A stretch of DNA of 9,049 nt from Tardiphaga sp. (GCA_028290765.1 JAQGJF010001015.1:1-9049), one strand, 5' to 3'. Positions 1-5,995 are shown, counted from the first letter of the stretch. Program-made: numbers and translations. Notes: generated by a model from the letters alone, not told the origin.

Positions 1-161
1 TTTTCGCGCCATTTCGGGCCGGGGCCACGCATATAATGGTCGCCGGGCCGATAAACGTGAGGGCTGCCCCAGGCCTGACGCAACCGTTTCAGGAGAGTCC
101 CCATCGCTTCCGTATAGGAGCCGATGCGGGCGAACATGGCATCCGAGCGATCCCTGTTCAT
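1..161 (-). CDS. Small hypothetical protein, 3' end cut by window edge
   Basis: Open frame of at least 53 codons running off the left edge of the window; it begins MNRDRSDAMFARIGSYTEAM. I do not recognise the product. The chosen ATG (159-161) overlaps the TGA of the upstream gene (158-160) as ATGA, and GGAG lies at 168-171, six bases before the start, so translation is probably coupled to the upstream gene. A later in-frame ATG (135-137) lacks such a site. The visible part is basic and soluble-looking, with Trp, Arg and Gly near the edge, and has no clear membrane segment. The coupling and ribosome site argue for a real gene; the function is unknown. Confidence 0.55.
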   Translation of the reverse strand, partial: MNRDRSDAMFARIGSYTEAMGTLLKRLRQAWGSPHVYRPGDHYMRGPGPKWRE

Positions 162-439
162 GACCGGCTCCGATCGGCGGTACGCATTTTTGGTTTGCGA
201 TCGTGGCCTCCAACGACCGGCTGAACCCGCAGGCGACGGGTCCGGGAAGCGATAATGGCGAGGTGCTGCGATGCGATAAAGCCAACGACACGGCGAGCGA
301 GCACGCGCAACCGTTTCCACTGCATTTCGCCCGAATGGTAGACGATCGGCGGCTGGTTCCGGCTGATCAGCCAGGAGCGGTAGGCGTCGTCGACGGCAAG
401 ATCGCGGAACCTGTCCGCGCCCGAAGCATGATGGATCAT
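158..439 (-). CDS. Hypothetical basic protein, 93 aa
   Basis: Predicted 93-residue protein starting MIHHASGADRFRDLAVDDAY. The frame stays open upstream to 613, but this ATG is preferred because GGAG sits at 447-450, seven bases before it, and the upstream extension is a low-complexity arginine run overlapping the end of the Crp gene. The protein is rich in Arg and His, with a short hydrophobic stretch (about residues 51-66, around VVGFIASQHLAIIAS) that is too short and polar to be a confident membrane segment. It lies 130 bases downstream of the Crp/Fnr gene on the same strand and overlaps the next gene by four bases, so it may be co-transcribed with one or both. No family recognised. Confidence 0.55.
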   Translation of the reverse strand: MIHHASGADRFRDLAVDDAYRSWLISRNQPPIVYHSGEMQWKRLRVLARRVVGFIASQHLAIIASRTRRLRVQPVVGGHDRKPKMRTADRSRS

Positions 440-446
440 CGTAAAT

Positions 447-450
447 CTCC
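447..450 (-). promoter_or_regulatory. Ribosome binding site GGAG for the 93-aa gene
   Basis: GGAG on the minus strand, seven bases before the ATG at 437-439. It decides the start in favour of this ATG over the longer open frame reaching 613. Confidence 0.55.
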
Positions 451-458
451 GAAGTCGT

Positions 459-472
459 CGGCGGCGCCGCCG
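459..472. repeat. 14-bp perfect palindrome in leader of the 93-aa gene
   Basis: CGGCGGCGCCGCCG is its own reverse complement and lies eight bases upstream of the GGAG of the 93-aa gene. In RNA it could form only a five-pair stem with a four-base loop. It may simply reflect GC-rich repetition; no known operator matches it. Confidence 0.3.
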
Positions 473-569
473 CCGTTCGCCCTCGAAGATGCTCAGATGT
501 GCATAGAAAATCGAGACGAGCGCCCGCTGTCCTTCATAGCCGCCGCATAAAGACGGCGTGGCGCGCCGA

Positions 570-1289
570 TCAATCGGCCTCGCGACCGCGCTCGGCAATG
601 GCCTGCAGCGCATCCGGCTGCAGGACGGAAATGCCGCCGCGCTCGAGCTTGATCCACTTGCGTTCCTGCCACTCGCGCAGCTGCTTGTTGGTGCTTTCGC
701 GCGACATTCCGATGATCTCGCCGATCTCTCCCTGCGTGATCGTCAATTTGCGATCCTTTGTCGACGAATCGTCGATGAGGCGCAGCAGCGCCTTGGCCAG
801 ACGGCCGGGCAGGTCAAGAAACATGATGTCCTCGACCTGTTCGCTGGTACGCCGCAGCCGCGCGCAAAGCACATCGATGATCTTGATGGCGAGTTCCTGC
901 TGGCTTCGCAGCAGCGGCAGAAAATCGCGCCGATCGATCACCATCAATTGGCAGTCGGTCGCAGCGACGGCGTCGGCCGTGCGCGTCCGGCCATCCAGCA
1001 GAGCGATCTCTCCAAAAATCGCACCTTCGTTGATCATGTTGAAAACCGCGTCCTTGCCGTCCGCGGACGGGCTCGTCATTTTGACGGTGCCTTCGCAGAC
1101 GGCGAACAGGCTGTTGCCGACGTCGCCCTTGGTGAAGATGGTGGTCCCGCGCTTGACGTCCCGCATGACGGCATAGGAACTCAGCCGTTCGATGATCTCG
1201 GCCGGCAGCCCGGAGAACAGCGGGTGCTCCTGGAGCAGCTTTTGCCGATCGAAGCCGCCGGCTTTCGTCTGCGCGTCCCTGCCATGCAT
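570..1289 (-). CDS. Crp/Fnr-family transcriptional regulator, CRP-like
   Basis: Predicted 239-aa cytoplasmic DNA-binding regulator. An N-terminal cyclic-nucleotide-binding beta barrel spans about residues 23-130, with the phosphate-binding cassette FGEIALLDGRTRTADA at 92-107: GE 93-94 and R103-T104-A105 align with E. coli CRP G71-E72 and R82-S83-A84. The dimer helix contains RLRRTSEQV, whose T148-S149 match CRP T127-S128, the adenine contacts. The winged helix follows (about 165-225), with recognition helix GMSRESTNKQL; S196-R197-E198 match CRP S179-R180-E181, and Lys replaces R185. There is no N-terminal cysteine cluster as in Fnr. The ATG has GAGGG seven bases upstream (1297-1301). A CRP-type palindrome lies 91 bases upstream, so autoregulation is likely. 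Family is certain; cAMP as ligand is inferred from the conserved contacts. Confidence 0.93.
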   Translation of the reverse strand: MHGRDAQTKAGGFDRQKLLQEHPLFSGLPAEIIERLSSYAVMRDVKRGTTIFTKGDVGNSLFAVCEGTVKMTSPSADGKDAVFNMINEGAIFGEIALLDGRTRTADAVAATDCQLMVIDRRDFLPLLRSQQELAIKIIDVLCARLRRTSEQVEDIMFLDLPGRLAKALLRLIDDSSTKDRKLTITQGEIGEIIGMSRESTNKQLREWQERKWIKLERGGISVLQPDALQAIAERGREAD

Positions 1290-1379
1290 AACCCTGCCCT
1301 CGGATTTCCCGTGCCCGAACCGGCACAGGCTGTGACCTTACACGCTTCTGCAGGCAATTTTTCCGCAATTTACTCGAAA

Positions 1380-1395
1380 TGTGAACTGCTTCACG
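1380..1395. promoter_or_regulatory. CRP-type operator between divergent genes
   Basis: TGTGAACTGCTTCACG matches the TGTGA-N6-TCACA consensus at 9 of 10 defined bases; its core GTGAA-N4-TTCAC is a perfect inverted repeat. It lies between the Crp/Fnr gene (minus) and the zinc-finger gene (plus). Its centre (1387.5) is about 42 bases upstream of a start point predicted from a CACAAT -10-like hexamer at 1418-1423, the spacing of a class II activator site for the plus-strand gene. On the minus strand a TAAATT hexamer (1367-1372) is close to the site, which would fit repression of the regulator gene. Binding itself is inferred. Confidence 0.6.
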
Positions 1396-1403
1396 CAGCC
1401 GCA

Positions 1404-1467
1404 GCCCCAACTCCGGGCACAATGAAATTTCGTCAAAAGTAAGTTGGGGTCAAAAGCAGGTTGGGGC
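1404..1467 (+). promoter_or_regulatory. Potential hairpin ending at the zinc-finger start codon
   Basis: GCCCCAAC (1404-1411) is perfectly complementary to GTTGGGGC (1460-1467), which ends on the base before the ATG at 1468. If transcription begins upstream of 1404, the stem would cover the likely ribosome-binding bases; if it starts near 1429, as the -10-like hexamer suggests, the left arm would be missing. The same left arm could pair with GTTGGGG at 1443-1449, giving two alternative stems. Confidence 0.35.
1433..1466 (+). repeat. 17-bp tandem direct repeat just before the zinc-finger gene
   Basis: Two adjacent 17-base units, TCAAAAGTAAGTTGGGG (1433-1449) and TCAAAAGCAGGTTGGGG (1450-1466), identical at 15 of 17 positions. 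The second unit ends two bases before the ATG and carries the only ribosome-site-like bases (AGG, GGGG). The arrangement looks like a local tandem duplication in the 5' leader. Confidence 0.75.
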
Positions 1468-1695
1468 ATGTCGAACACGAACGATGCTGACGTCTGCGAC
1501 GTCTGCCATCGCGGGACTGTCGTCCGAAAAGAGCAGGAAATCGCGTTCCACCAATGGACGATCAAAGGTTGTGTTTTCTGCCGTGTTATCGTTCCAGTGG
1601 CAATCTGCGCGGAATGTGGCGCCAGAAGCTGGGACGAAACCGCAGAAGCGATCGTCGAGGAAGCGGTGAAGCAGGAGGTCGACAAGTTGTCGTGA
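1468..1695 (+). CDS. YgiT/MqsA-type zinc-finger small protein, 75 aa
   Basis: Small protein with six cysteines in three CxxC pairs: C10/C13 (CDVCHRG), C35/C38 (CVFC) and C47/C50 in VPVAICAECG. The first pair followed by VPxxxCxxCG is the pattern of the zinc-binding N-terminal half of MqsA/YgiT antitoxins. The C-terminal tail (about 56-72) is an acidic helix, and there is no helix-turn-helix DNA-binding half. No MqsR or DUF4258-like toxin is adjacent, so antitoxin function is not supported. The start is taken at ATG 1468; an in-frame TTG at 1444 lies inside the tandem repeat and would add eight residues with no conserved sequence. It is divergent from the Crp/Fnr gene and shares its operator region. 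Role unknown. Confidence 0.7.
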   Translation: MSNTNDADVCDVCHRGTVVRKEQEIAFHQWTIKGCVFCRVIVPVAICAECGARSWDETAEAIVEEAVKQEVDKLS

Positions 1696-1871
1696 AGCTG
1701 CCGCCGGGTCGGATGGCGCCGGATCAATGGTGGCTGCGAGGGGAACCGCTCCGTCCATCGCGCCGGTCATCCTTCCGACAGGCGCAAGATCTGGAGCGAG
1801 GACGCCATCTGCGCCGATGAATTTGTCTCATGACGGGACGCCTTCCGGAACACGGGAGTTTGAAAGCGCGA
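1696..1871. other. Non-coding stretch without recognised features
   Basis: Between the zinc-finger gene and the operator at 1872 I see no convincing gene. A GTG at 1692 overlapping the TGA could open a 42-codon frame ending at 1820, with AGGAGG about 12 bases upstream, but its composition is arginine-rich and not protein-like. A short TTCCGGAA palindrome lies at 1843-1850. No clear terminator was found. Confidence 0.4.
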
Positions 1872-1887
1872 TGTGACGTGGTTCACA
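1872..1887. promoter_or_regulatory. Perfect CRP-type operator upstream of membrane protein
   Basis: TGTGACGTGGTTCACA matches TGTGA-N6-TCACA at all ten defined bases, and the flanks extend it to ATGTGA-N6-TCACAT as in the E. coli CRP consensus. Its centre (1879.5) is 67 bases upstream of the ATG at 1947. A class II arrangement would place the transcript start near 1921, leaving a short leader of about 26 bases; no good -10 hexamer is obvious, which fits an activator-dependent promoter. The regulator at 570-1289 is the natural candidate to bind it, but a CRP elsewhere in the genome could do so as well. Confidence 0.7.
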
Positions 1888-1935
1888 TTCGCCCGCTGTC
1901 GGCTGCGCTACCCCCATGGGCAGGCATTCATTTAC

Positions 1936-1940
1936 AGGAG
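1936..1940 (+). promoter_or_regulatory. Ribosome binding site AGGAG
   Basis: AGGAG six bases before the ATG at 1947. It fixes the start of the membrane protein rather than the upstream in-frame extension to 1830, which would run through the operator. Confidence 0.7.
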
Positions 1941-1946
1941 CCGCCA

Positions 1947-2198
1947 ATGCCCATGTCGATGAAAGAACTGGACCAGACTTATCGCCGCACCTACCGGCGT
2001 TTGATCACCGGGGTCTTCATTCTGTACGGGACGTCTCTGCTGATGGTGTTCTCGCTGCTGGTCATCAATCCCAAGGTCTCAGCCTGGATATCGCAAGCGG
2101 CGCAGTCGACATTCGTCACCGCGAGTGCTCCGACGGCGCCCACGTCGCTGCCTCTCGCGCAACCGGCCAGGCCGATGCAACCCGTCAAGGCCGAGTAA
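1947..2198 (+). CDS. Small single-pass membrane protein, 83 aa
   Basis: An N-terminal basic segment (KELDQTYRRTYRRL, about residues 6-19) precedes one strongly hydrophobic helix (about 19-40, around ITGVFILYGTSLLMVFSLLVI). A short amphipathic part (41-55) and a low-complexity Ala/Pro/Thr tail (58-80) follow. The RR-rich N-terminus suggests it stays inside with the tail in the periplasm. I do not recognise a family; its size and topology resemble small accessory subunits of respiratory complexes, but no specific motif supports that. It follows a perfect CRP-type operator and has a good ribosome site (AGGAG, six bases). The zinc-ribbon gene starts 19 bases after its stop, so the two probably form an operon. 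Confidence 0.7.
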   Translation: MPMSMKELDQTYRRTYRRLITGVFILYGTSLLMVFSLLVINPKVSAWISQAAQSTFVTASAPTAPTSLPLAQPARPMQPVKAE

Positions 2199-2217
2199 CC
2201 CAACAAAGAAGCGCGCT

Positions 2218-2427
2218 TTGTCGGAATCGGAAACCAGTCGGACACCATTGCCGCCAACTGCGGTGCACCCGAGCTGCCCAGGTTGCGAAACGCAGATGGT
2301 GGTTCAGCGCATCGTCGCGGGACTTCGCGGGATCGAGCACTGGACGTTCAGATGCGCCAAATGCGGCCAGCTCCATCAAGCGCAGGTCGACACCGGTGCT
2401 TCGTCCGACCAGGCCGGTCGGGGTTAG
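2218..2427 (+). CDS. Small zinc-ribbon protein, 69 aa
   Basis: Two CxxC knuckles, CPGC (C20/C23) and CAKCG (C46/C49), separated by 22 residues containing IEHWTFRC, give a four-cysteine zinc ribbon. The family is familiar to me as small uncharacterised proteins of Bradyrhizobium-like genomes, with CxxC, EHWT and CxKCG in this order; function unknown. The start is taken at TTG 2218 because the next ATG lies after the first knuckle and the upstream frame overlaps the membrane gene; the ribosome site (AAGAAG at 2208-2213) is weak. The TAG stop abuts the palindromic repeat that begins at 2428. It is probably co-transcribed with the membrane protein 19 bases upstream, hence under the same operator. 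Confidence 0.65.
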   Translation: MSESETSRTPLPPTAVHPSCPGCETQMVVQRIVAGLRGIEHWTFRCAKCGQLHQAQVDTGASSDQAGRG

Positions 2428-2510
2428 AGCGTTTTCGAGCGAAGCATGCCCCCGGACTTGATCCGGGGGTGGGCACCGGTTCGCGTCAAGAAAACGCGTC
2501 GAAACAAAAA
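2428..2510. repeat. Palindromic intergenic repeat between convergent genes
   Basis: Outer arms GCGTTTTC (2429-2436) and GAAAACGC (2490-2497) are perfect inverted repeats; GCGAA (2439-2443) pairs with TTCGC (2480-2484). Nested inside is CCCCCGGA (2449-2456) with TCCGGGGG (2462-2469), an eight-pair stem with a five-base loop. The outer sequence, including CACCGGTTCGCGTCAAGAAA, resembles a dispersed intergenic repeat I remember from Bradyrhizobium and relatives. The repeat fills the space between the convergent zinc-ribbon and kinase genes and could act as a terminator for both, although the strong inner stem has no clear T-run on either strand. Confidence 0.75.
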
Positions 2511-2511
2511 G

Positions 2512-4971
2512 CTAAACCCAGCGCGTCAGCGCCGCGGCAAGTTCGGTGCTGGACAATGGCCGGCGCAGCACTTCGGAAATTCCGGCTTTTGCCAGTGCGT
2601 CGACGCTGACGTCGGTCGTGGAGGCGGTAGCCAGCAGCAATGGCTGCCGCGGGCTGATCTCGCGGAGCGCGCGCGCCAGATCGAACCCGCTTTGGTTTTG
2701 CGACGCGTGGCTGATCAGAACGATGTCGAACCGGTCGGGCGCCGCACGGAACGCCGCCAGCGCATCGGCCGGGCGCTGAAATCCGACCGGTTCGTATCCG
2801 AGCGCCGCCAGCATCTCCTCGTCCCGCAGCAGCCGTTCGCGTTCGCCCTCGACGACCAGCACCGTTTGGCCATGCCCGAGCGGCAGCATCGCCGGCCCGG
2901 TGGCCGCACTGCCGGCCGTTCGCGTGGCAGGCAGCCACGACTCGAAGCGACTTCCCTGCCCCGGCACGCTCTGCACATTCATCGCGCCGTCGTGGTCGCG
3001 AACGATCTCGCGTACTGTCGCGAGCCCAAGGCCGGTTCCGGCCAGACGGGTCGTGAAAAACGGCTCGAACAATCGCTGTGCCACGCTTTCATCGAATCCC
3101 CGTCCGGTGTCGGTGACGGCAATGCAGACATAGCGGCCGGGAGCCAGTTCGCCGTGGCTCAGTGAAAGCGGAACGGACAACTGTTTCTGTTCGGCGGTAA
3201 GCCGGATCTGCCCTCCGTCCGGCATGGCCTGGGCCGCATTGTTGCACAAATTGAGAATGACCTGCTGGAGTTGCGACGGCTCACCGGACACCACGATATC
3301 ATCCGGAATCTCGCCGATAACGAGCTCGATTGCCGCGGGCAGCGAGGCGCGCAGCAGCGAAGCCGCCTCCTCCAGCAGGGCGCGCACCTCCACCGGCCGG
3401 ACCCGTGCGTCGCGCCGACGCCCGAAGGTGAGAATGTTGTCGACCAGATCGCGGCCGCGTTCGGCGGCGCGCCGTATCTCGTCGACATTTTGCGCCGGCT
3501 TGCTGCCGGGCGTCAGTTGCGGTTCGACCATTTCCGAAAAGCCGAGAATGGCGCCGATGATGTTGTTGAAGTTGTGCGCGATGCCGCTCGCCAGCGATCC
3601 GACCATCTGCATGCGGCGCGCGCGTTCGAGCCGCGTCGTCAGTTTCGCCCGATCGCGCTCCAGGAACTCCCGCTCGAGCGCATTGGACACCGCGTCGCCG
3701 GCGAGCCTCAACACGGGCGGCGGGAACACCTTGTCCCATTCCGGTCGAATCGCGGCGAAGCTGTCGAGCCCCATGACGCCCCGCATTTGGCCGGGCTGGC
3801 TCAACGGAATGCAGACCCAGCCACGCACACCTGCTGCTGCGAGTGAATCTTTTACTTCGCCCGGCGCCAGCGCATCGACGTCGGAGACCGTGACGATGTC
3901 GGAACCGGTCGCGCCGATCAGCGAGGACAATGCCAAGGCGCGATCCGGCCATCCGGCCGGGCCGGTTGCCTCGTCGGCGCACCACGCATGCACGCGGATG
4001 GGATTTTCGGCCAACACCACATAGGCGCGCTCGAAGCCGATCGCGCGGCCGAGCTCGCCAAGCACTTGCCGCAGCCGCGCTTCGGTCTCGGCCGGCGGAC
4101 AATTGATCAACCGCGTGGAGCTCTGGGCGATCACGTGTTCGAATGCCGCCCGCCGGGTCAGCGCCAGCGCGCGGGCGCGCAGCCGGAAGCCGAGGCCGAC
4201 CAGCAGCACCAGCAGCACCATCGATGCCAGATACAGCAACAGCCGGGACCGCTGCGCCGTCGCTTCGACGACCGCGTGGCGCCGGGCGAACATCGCACGA
4301 ATTTCCTCCAGCAGCTGCCGGCTCGGCACCGCGACGAGAGCCTTCAACGTCGAATCGATCGTGGGCAGCAGATTGTGCAGCAGACGGGCATGCGCGAGCA
4401 GCGCCCGCGCAGCCTCTGCGTCCGGCCCGGCGGTGGGCGCTTGCGCGGCGAAGCGATCGATGCGCTCCTGCAGGGCCTTGACGGCATCCACCGAGGTGTC
4501 GCGCCGCAGATTCAAAAGCGCCGCCGCGATGCCGCCGGTCGCGGATGCCAATTGCGAGTCCTCGGCACCGAATGCCGGTCCCGTGCTGAGCAGGCCGACA
4601 TAGGTCAGCGAGTTTTGTAACAGCGCGTTTTTGGTCTTGAAGCGCTCGGTCAAATCCTCCTGCTCCGCGACCGCAGCGGCCATGCGATCGATCGGCTCGG
4701 TTCTAAGACGCTCGCGCTCGGCGTGGGAGCGGAGCTGGGCAACCGACTCGCGGATCGTCCCGATGGCCTTGACCAGGCCGTCATAGTCGCGAAGCAGGCC
4801 TCCGCGCGCTTCCACGATGTCACGCTGCAACGAGGCTTCGGCGAGGGCGAAATCGTCGAAAGCCTTGAGCGTCGCCTCATAGGTCGGCGCCTTGTCGATG
4901 CCGCTCAGCAGCAGCCAGGTGAGCAGCGCCAGCAGCAGCAGGATCCCGACCGCAACCGACCACATCTTCAT
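2512..4971 (-). CDS. VirA-like hybrid sensor histidine kinase with degenerate receiver
   Basis: Predicted 819-aa inner-membrane sensor kinase. Membrane helices lie at about residues 4-23 and 244-262. Between them is a roughly 220-residue all-helical periplasmic sensor with motifs such as GGLLRDYD (57-64) and FKTKNALLQNSL (111-122), probably a DAHL-type domain. A GAF-like linker covers about 275-435. The kinase core has the H-box GIAHNFNN with H466, N-box NLCNNAAQ (574-581), G1 DTGRG (621-625), FEPFFTT (635-641) and G2 GTGLGLA (645-651). The C-terminal receiver (703-815) is degenerate: VEGE (707-710) replaces the acidic pair, the phospho-Asp position in VLISHAS is Ser (S754), and Lys is replaced by Arg (LRRP, 802-805). 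Length and order match Agrobacterium VirA (about 829 aa). Its ATG overlaps the peroxidase stop as ATGA. The likely partner is the divergent VirG-like regulator. The sensed ligand is unknown. Confidence 0.9.
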   Translation of the reverse strand: MKMWSVAVGILLLLALLTWLLLSGIDKAPTYEATLKAFDDFALAEASLQRDIVEARGGLLRDYDGLVKAIGTIRESVAQLRSHAERERLRTEPIDRMAAAVAEQEDLTERFKTKNALLQNSLTYVGLLSTGPAFGAEDSQLASATGGIAAALLNLRRDTSVDAVKALQERIDRFAAQAPTAGPDAEAARALLAHARLLHNLLPTIDSTLKALVAVPSRQLLEEIRAMFARRHAVVEATAQRSRLLLYLASMVLLVLLVGLGFRLRARALALTRRAAFEHVIAQSSTRLINCPPAETEARLRQVLGELGRAIGFERAYVVLAENPIRVHAWCADEATGPAGWPDRALALSSLIGATGSDIVTVSDVDALAPGEVKDSLAAAGVRGWVCIPLSQPGQMRGVMGLDSFAAIRPEWDKVFPPPVLRLAGDAVSNALEREFLERDRAKLTTRLERARRMQMVGSLASGIAHNFNNIIGAILGFSEMVEPQLTPGSKPAQNVDEIRRAAERGRDLVDNILTFGRRRDARVRPVEVRALLEEAASLLRASLPAAIELVIGEIPDDIVVSGEPSQLQQVILNLCNNAAQAMPDGGQIRLTAEQKQLSVPLSLSHGELAPGRYVCIAVTDTGRGFDESVAQRLFEPFFTTRLAGTGLGLATVREIVRDHDGAMNVQSVPGQGSRFESWLPATRTAGSAATGPAMLPLGHGQTVLVVEGERERLLRDEEMLAALGYEPVGFQRPADALAAFRAAPDRFDIVLISHASQNQSGFDLARALREISPRQPLLLATASTTDVSVDALAKAGISEVLRRPLSSTELAAALTRWV

Positions 4972-5975
4972 GGTGCATCCCCGGCTGCGCGCGATGCAGC
5001 CTTGGCGGGCCCGATCGTTCGATCCTTGTAGGTGCCGGTAAGCGTGTGCAGGAAAGCGACGAGGCCGTCGATCTGCCGATCGGTCAGCACGCGGTCGAGC
5101 TGCGCCAGGCCCATGGCCCTGACGGCGTCGGACAGGGTCGCCGCGCTGCCGTCGTGGAAATAGGGGGCCGTGGCCGCCACATTGCGCAGACTCGGAACGC
5201 GCAGCACTTGCGGCTCGACGGAACCGAGCTGACGGAAGACATCGTGCCGCTGAAAGAGGTTGCCTCCCACATTGACGCCTTGGTGGCAGGAGATGCAGCC
5301 GAAGGACTTGAACATCTGGTAGCCGGCGAGTTCGTCCGGCGTGAGGGCGCCGGTGTCGCCCGCAAGCCAGCGGTCGAACCGGCTGCCCGGCGTCAGCAGT
5401 GAACGCTCAAAGGTTGCGATCGCGTCCAGCAACGCCGCGGCATCGGGCTCCCGCCCATACGCGTCACGAAATTGCCTCACTTTTTCCGGGTCGGCGCGCA
5501 GCTTTGTCGCCACGTCGTCCGGACTCGTGGCCATGACCGCGGGATGGCGCATGATATGCTCCACCTCCTCTTCCAGGGTGCGGAAATTTCCCGTCCAGTG
5601 CAGGCGGAAGCTCAGGCTGGCATTGAATACCGTCGGCGTATTCAGCGGAGGCGGCCGGCCTAGCGCTCCGTCATGGACATTGGCGCTGGCGCCATTGGTC
5701 TGTATATCGTGGCAGGACGAGCAGCTGCGTGTCTCATCGCGAGACAGCCGCCGGTCGCTGAACAATTGCTCGCCGAGAGCCACCCGCTGTGGATCCAGCG
5801 CGGGCATGGCCGGAATCGGCGCGATCGGCTCCAGGCCGACGCGGGCCTCGAGCGCCGGCGATTGCGCTGAACTGGACCCACCGGCGCCAAGACATACGAG
5901 CACAAGACATACGAACGCCAGCAGGATGCATGCTATCCTGCCAGGTCCCCGGGGCGGCCATGCCGCCCGGGACAT
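4968..5975 (-). CDS. Periplasmic di-heme cytochrome c peroxidase
   Basis: Predicted 335-aa di-heme peroxidase of the bacterial CCP/MauG family, which reduces hydrogen peroxide with electrons from small periplasmic cytochromes. A Sec-type signal peptide (basic n-region, hydrophobic core IACILLAFVCLVLVCLGA, probable cleavage near SSAQS) leads into two heme c sites, CSSCH (85-89) and CISCH (227-231). Family motifs LNTPTVFNAS (about 111-120), TLEEEVEHI and TAPYFHDGS (269-277) are present; Met288 (RAMG) is a candidate axial ligand of the electron-transfer heme, where MauG has Tyr. The start is uncertain: ATG 5975 gives a normal signal peptide, while in-frame ATG 6008 and GTG 6014 would overlap the divergent regulator gene. 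It overlaps the kinase start by ATGA, so the two are translationally coupled. Confidence 0.88.
   Translation of the reverse strand: MSRAAWPPRGPGRIACILLAFVCLVLVCLGAGGSSSAQSPALEARVGLEPIAPIPAMPALDPQRVALGEQLFSDRRLSRDETRSCSSCHDIQTNGASANVHDGALGRPPPLNTPTVFNASLSFRLHWTGNFRTLEEEVEHIMRHPAVMATSPDDVATKLRADPEKVRQFRDAYGREPDAAALLDAIATFERSLLTPGSRFDRWLAGDTGALTPDELAGYQMFKSFGCISCHQGVNVGGNLFQRHDVFRQLGSVEPQVLRVPSLRNVAATAPYFHDGSAATLSDAVRAMGLAQLDRVLTDRQIDGLVAFLHTLTGTYKDRTIGPAKAASRAAGDAP
5889..5914. repeat. 11-bp direct repeat in the peroxidase signal peptide
   Basis: AAGACATACGA occurs at 5889-5899 and again at 5904-5914, a period of 15 bases (five codons). It encodes the repeated Val-Cys-Leu in the hydrophobic core FVCLVLVCLG, so it probably reflects a small in-frame duplication within the signal peptide. 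Confidence 0.6.
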
Positions 5976-5995
5976 CAATGCGGGAGCTGAACGGC

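Noticed and set aside
158..613. Longer 151-codon version of the 93-aa gene
   Set aside because: The extension overlaps the end of the Crp/Fnr gene, contains a long arginine run from GGC/CGG repetition and lacks a ribosome site, while ATG 439 has GGAG at ideal spacing.
1331..1346. Second possible CRP site TGTGACCTTACACGCT upstream of the regulator
   Set aside because: Only the left half-site fits; the right half does not match TCACA, so it is not counted as an operator.
558..1442. 294-codon plus-strand frame opposite the Crp/Fnr gene
   Set aside because: The opposite strand encodes a complete Crp/Fnr protein with all motifs; this frame lacks any recognisable family and covers the divergent promoter region.
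1692..1820. 42-codon frame starting GTG overlapping the zinc-finger stop
   Set aside because: The GTGA overlap and an AGGAGG about 12 bases upstream are suggestive, but the peptide is arginine-rich with no resemblance to a toxin partner; too weak to call a gene.
2446..3165. 239-codon plus-strand frame opposite the kinase C-terminus
   Set aside because: Starts within the palindromic repeat and runs antisense to kinase motifs; composition is Arg/Gln/His-rich and not protein-like.
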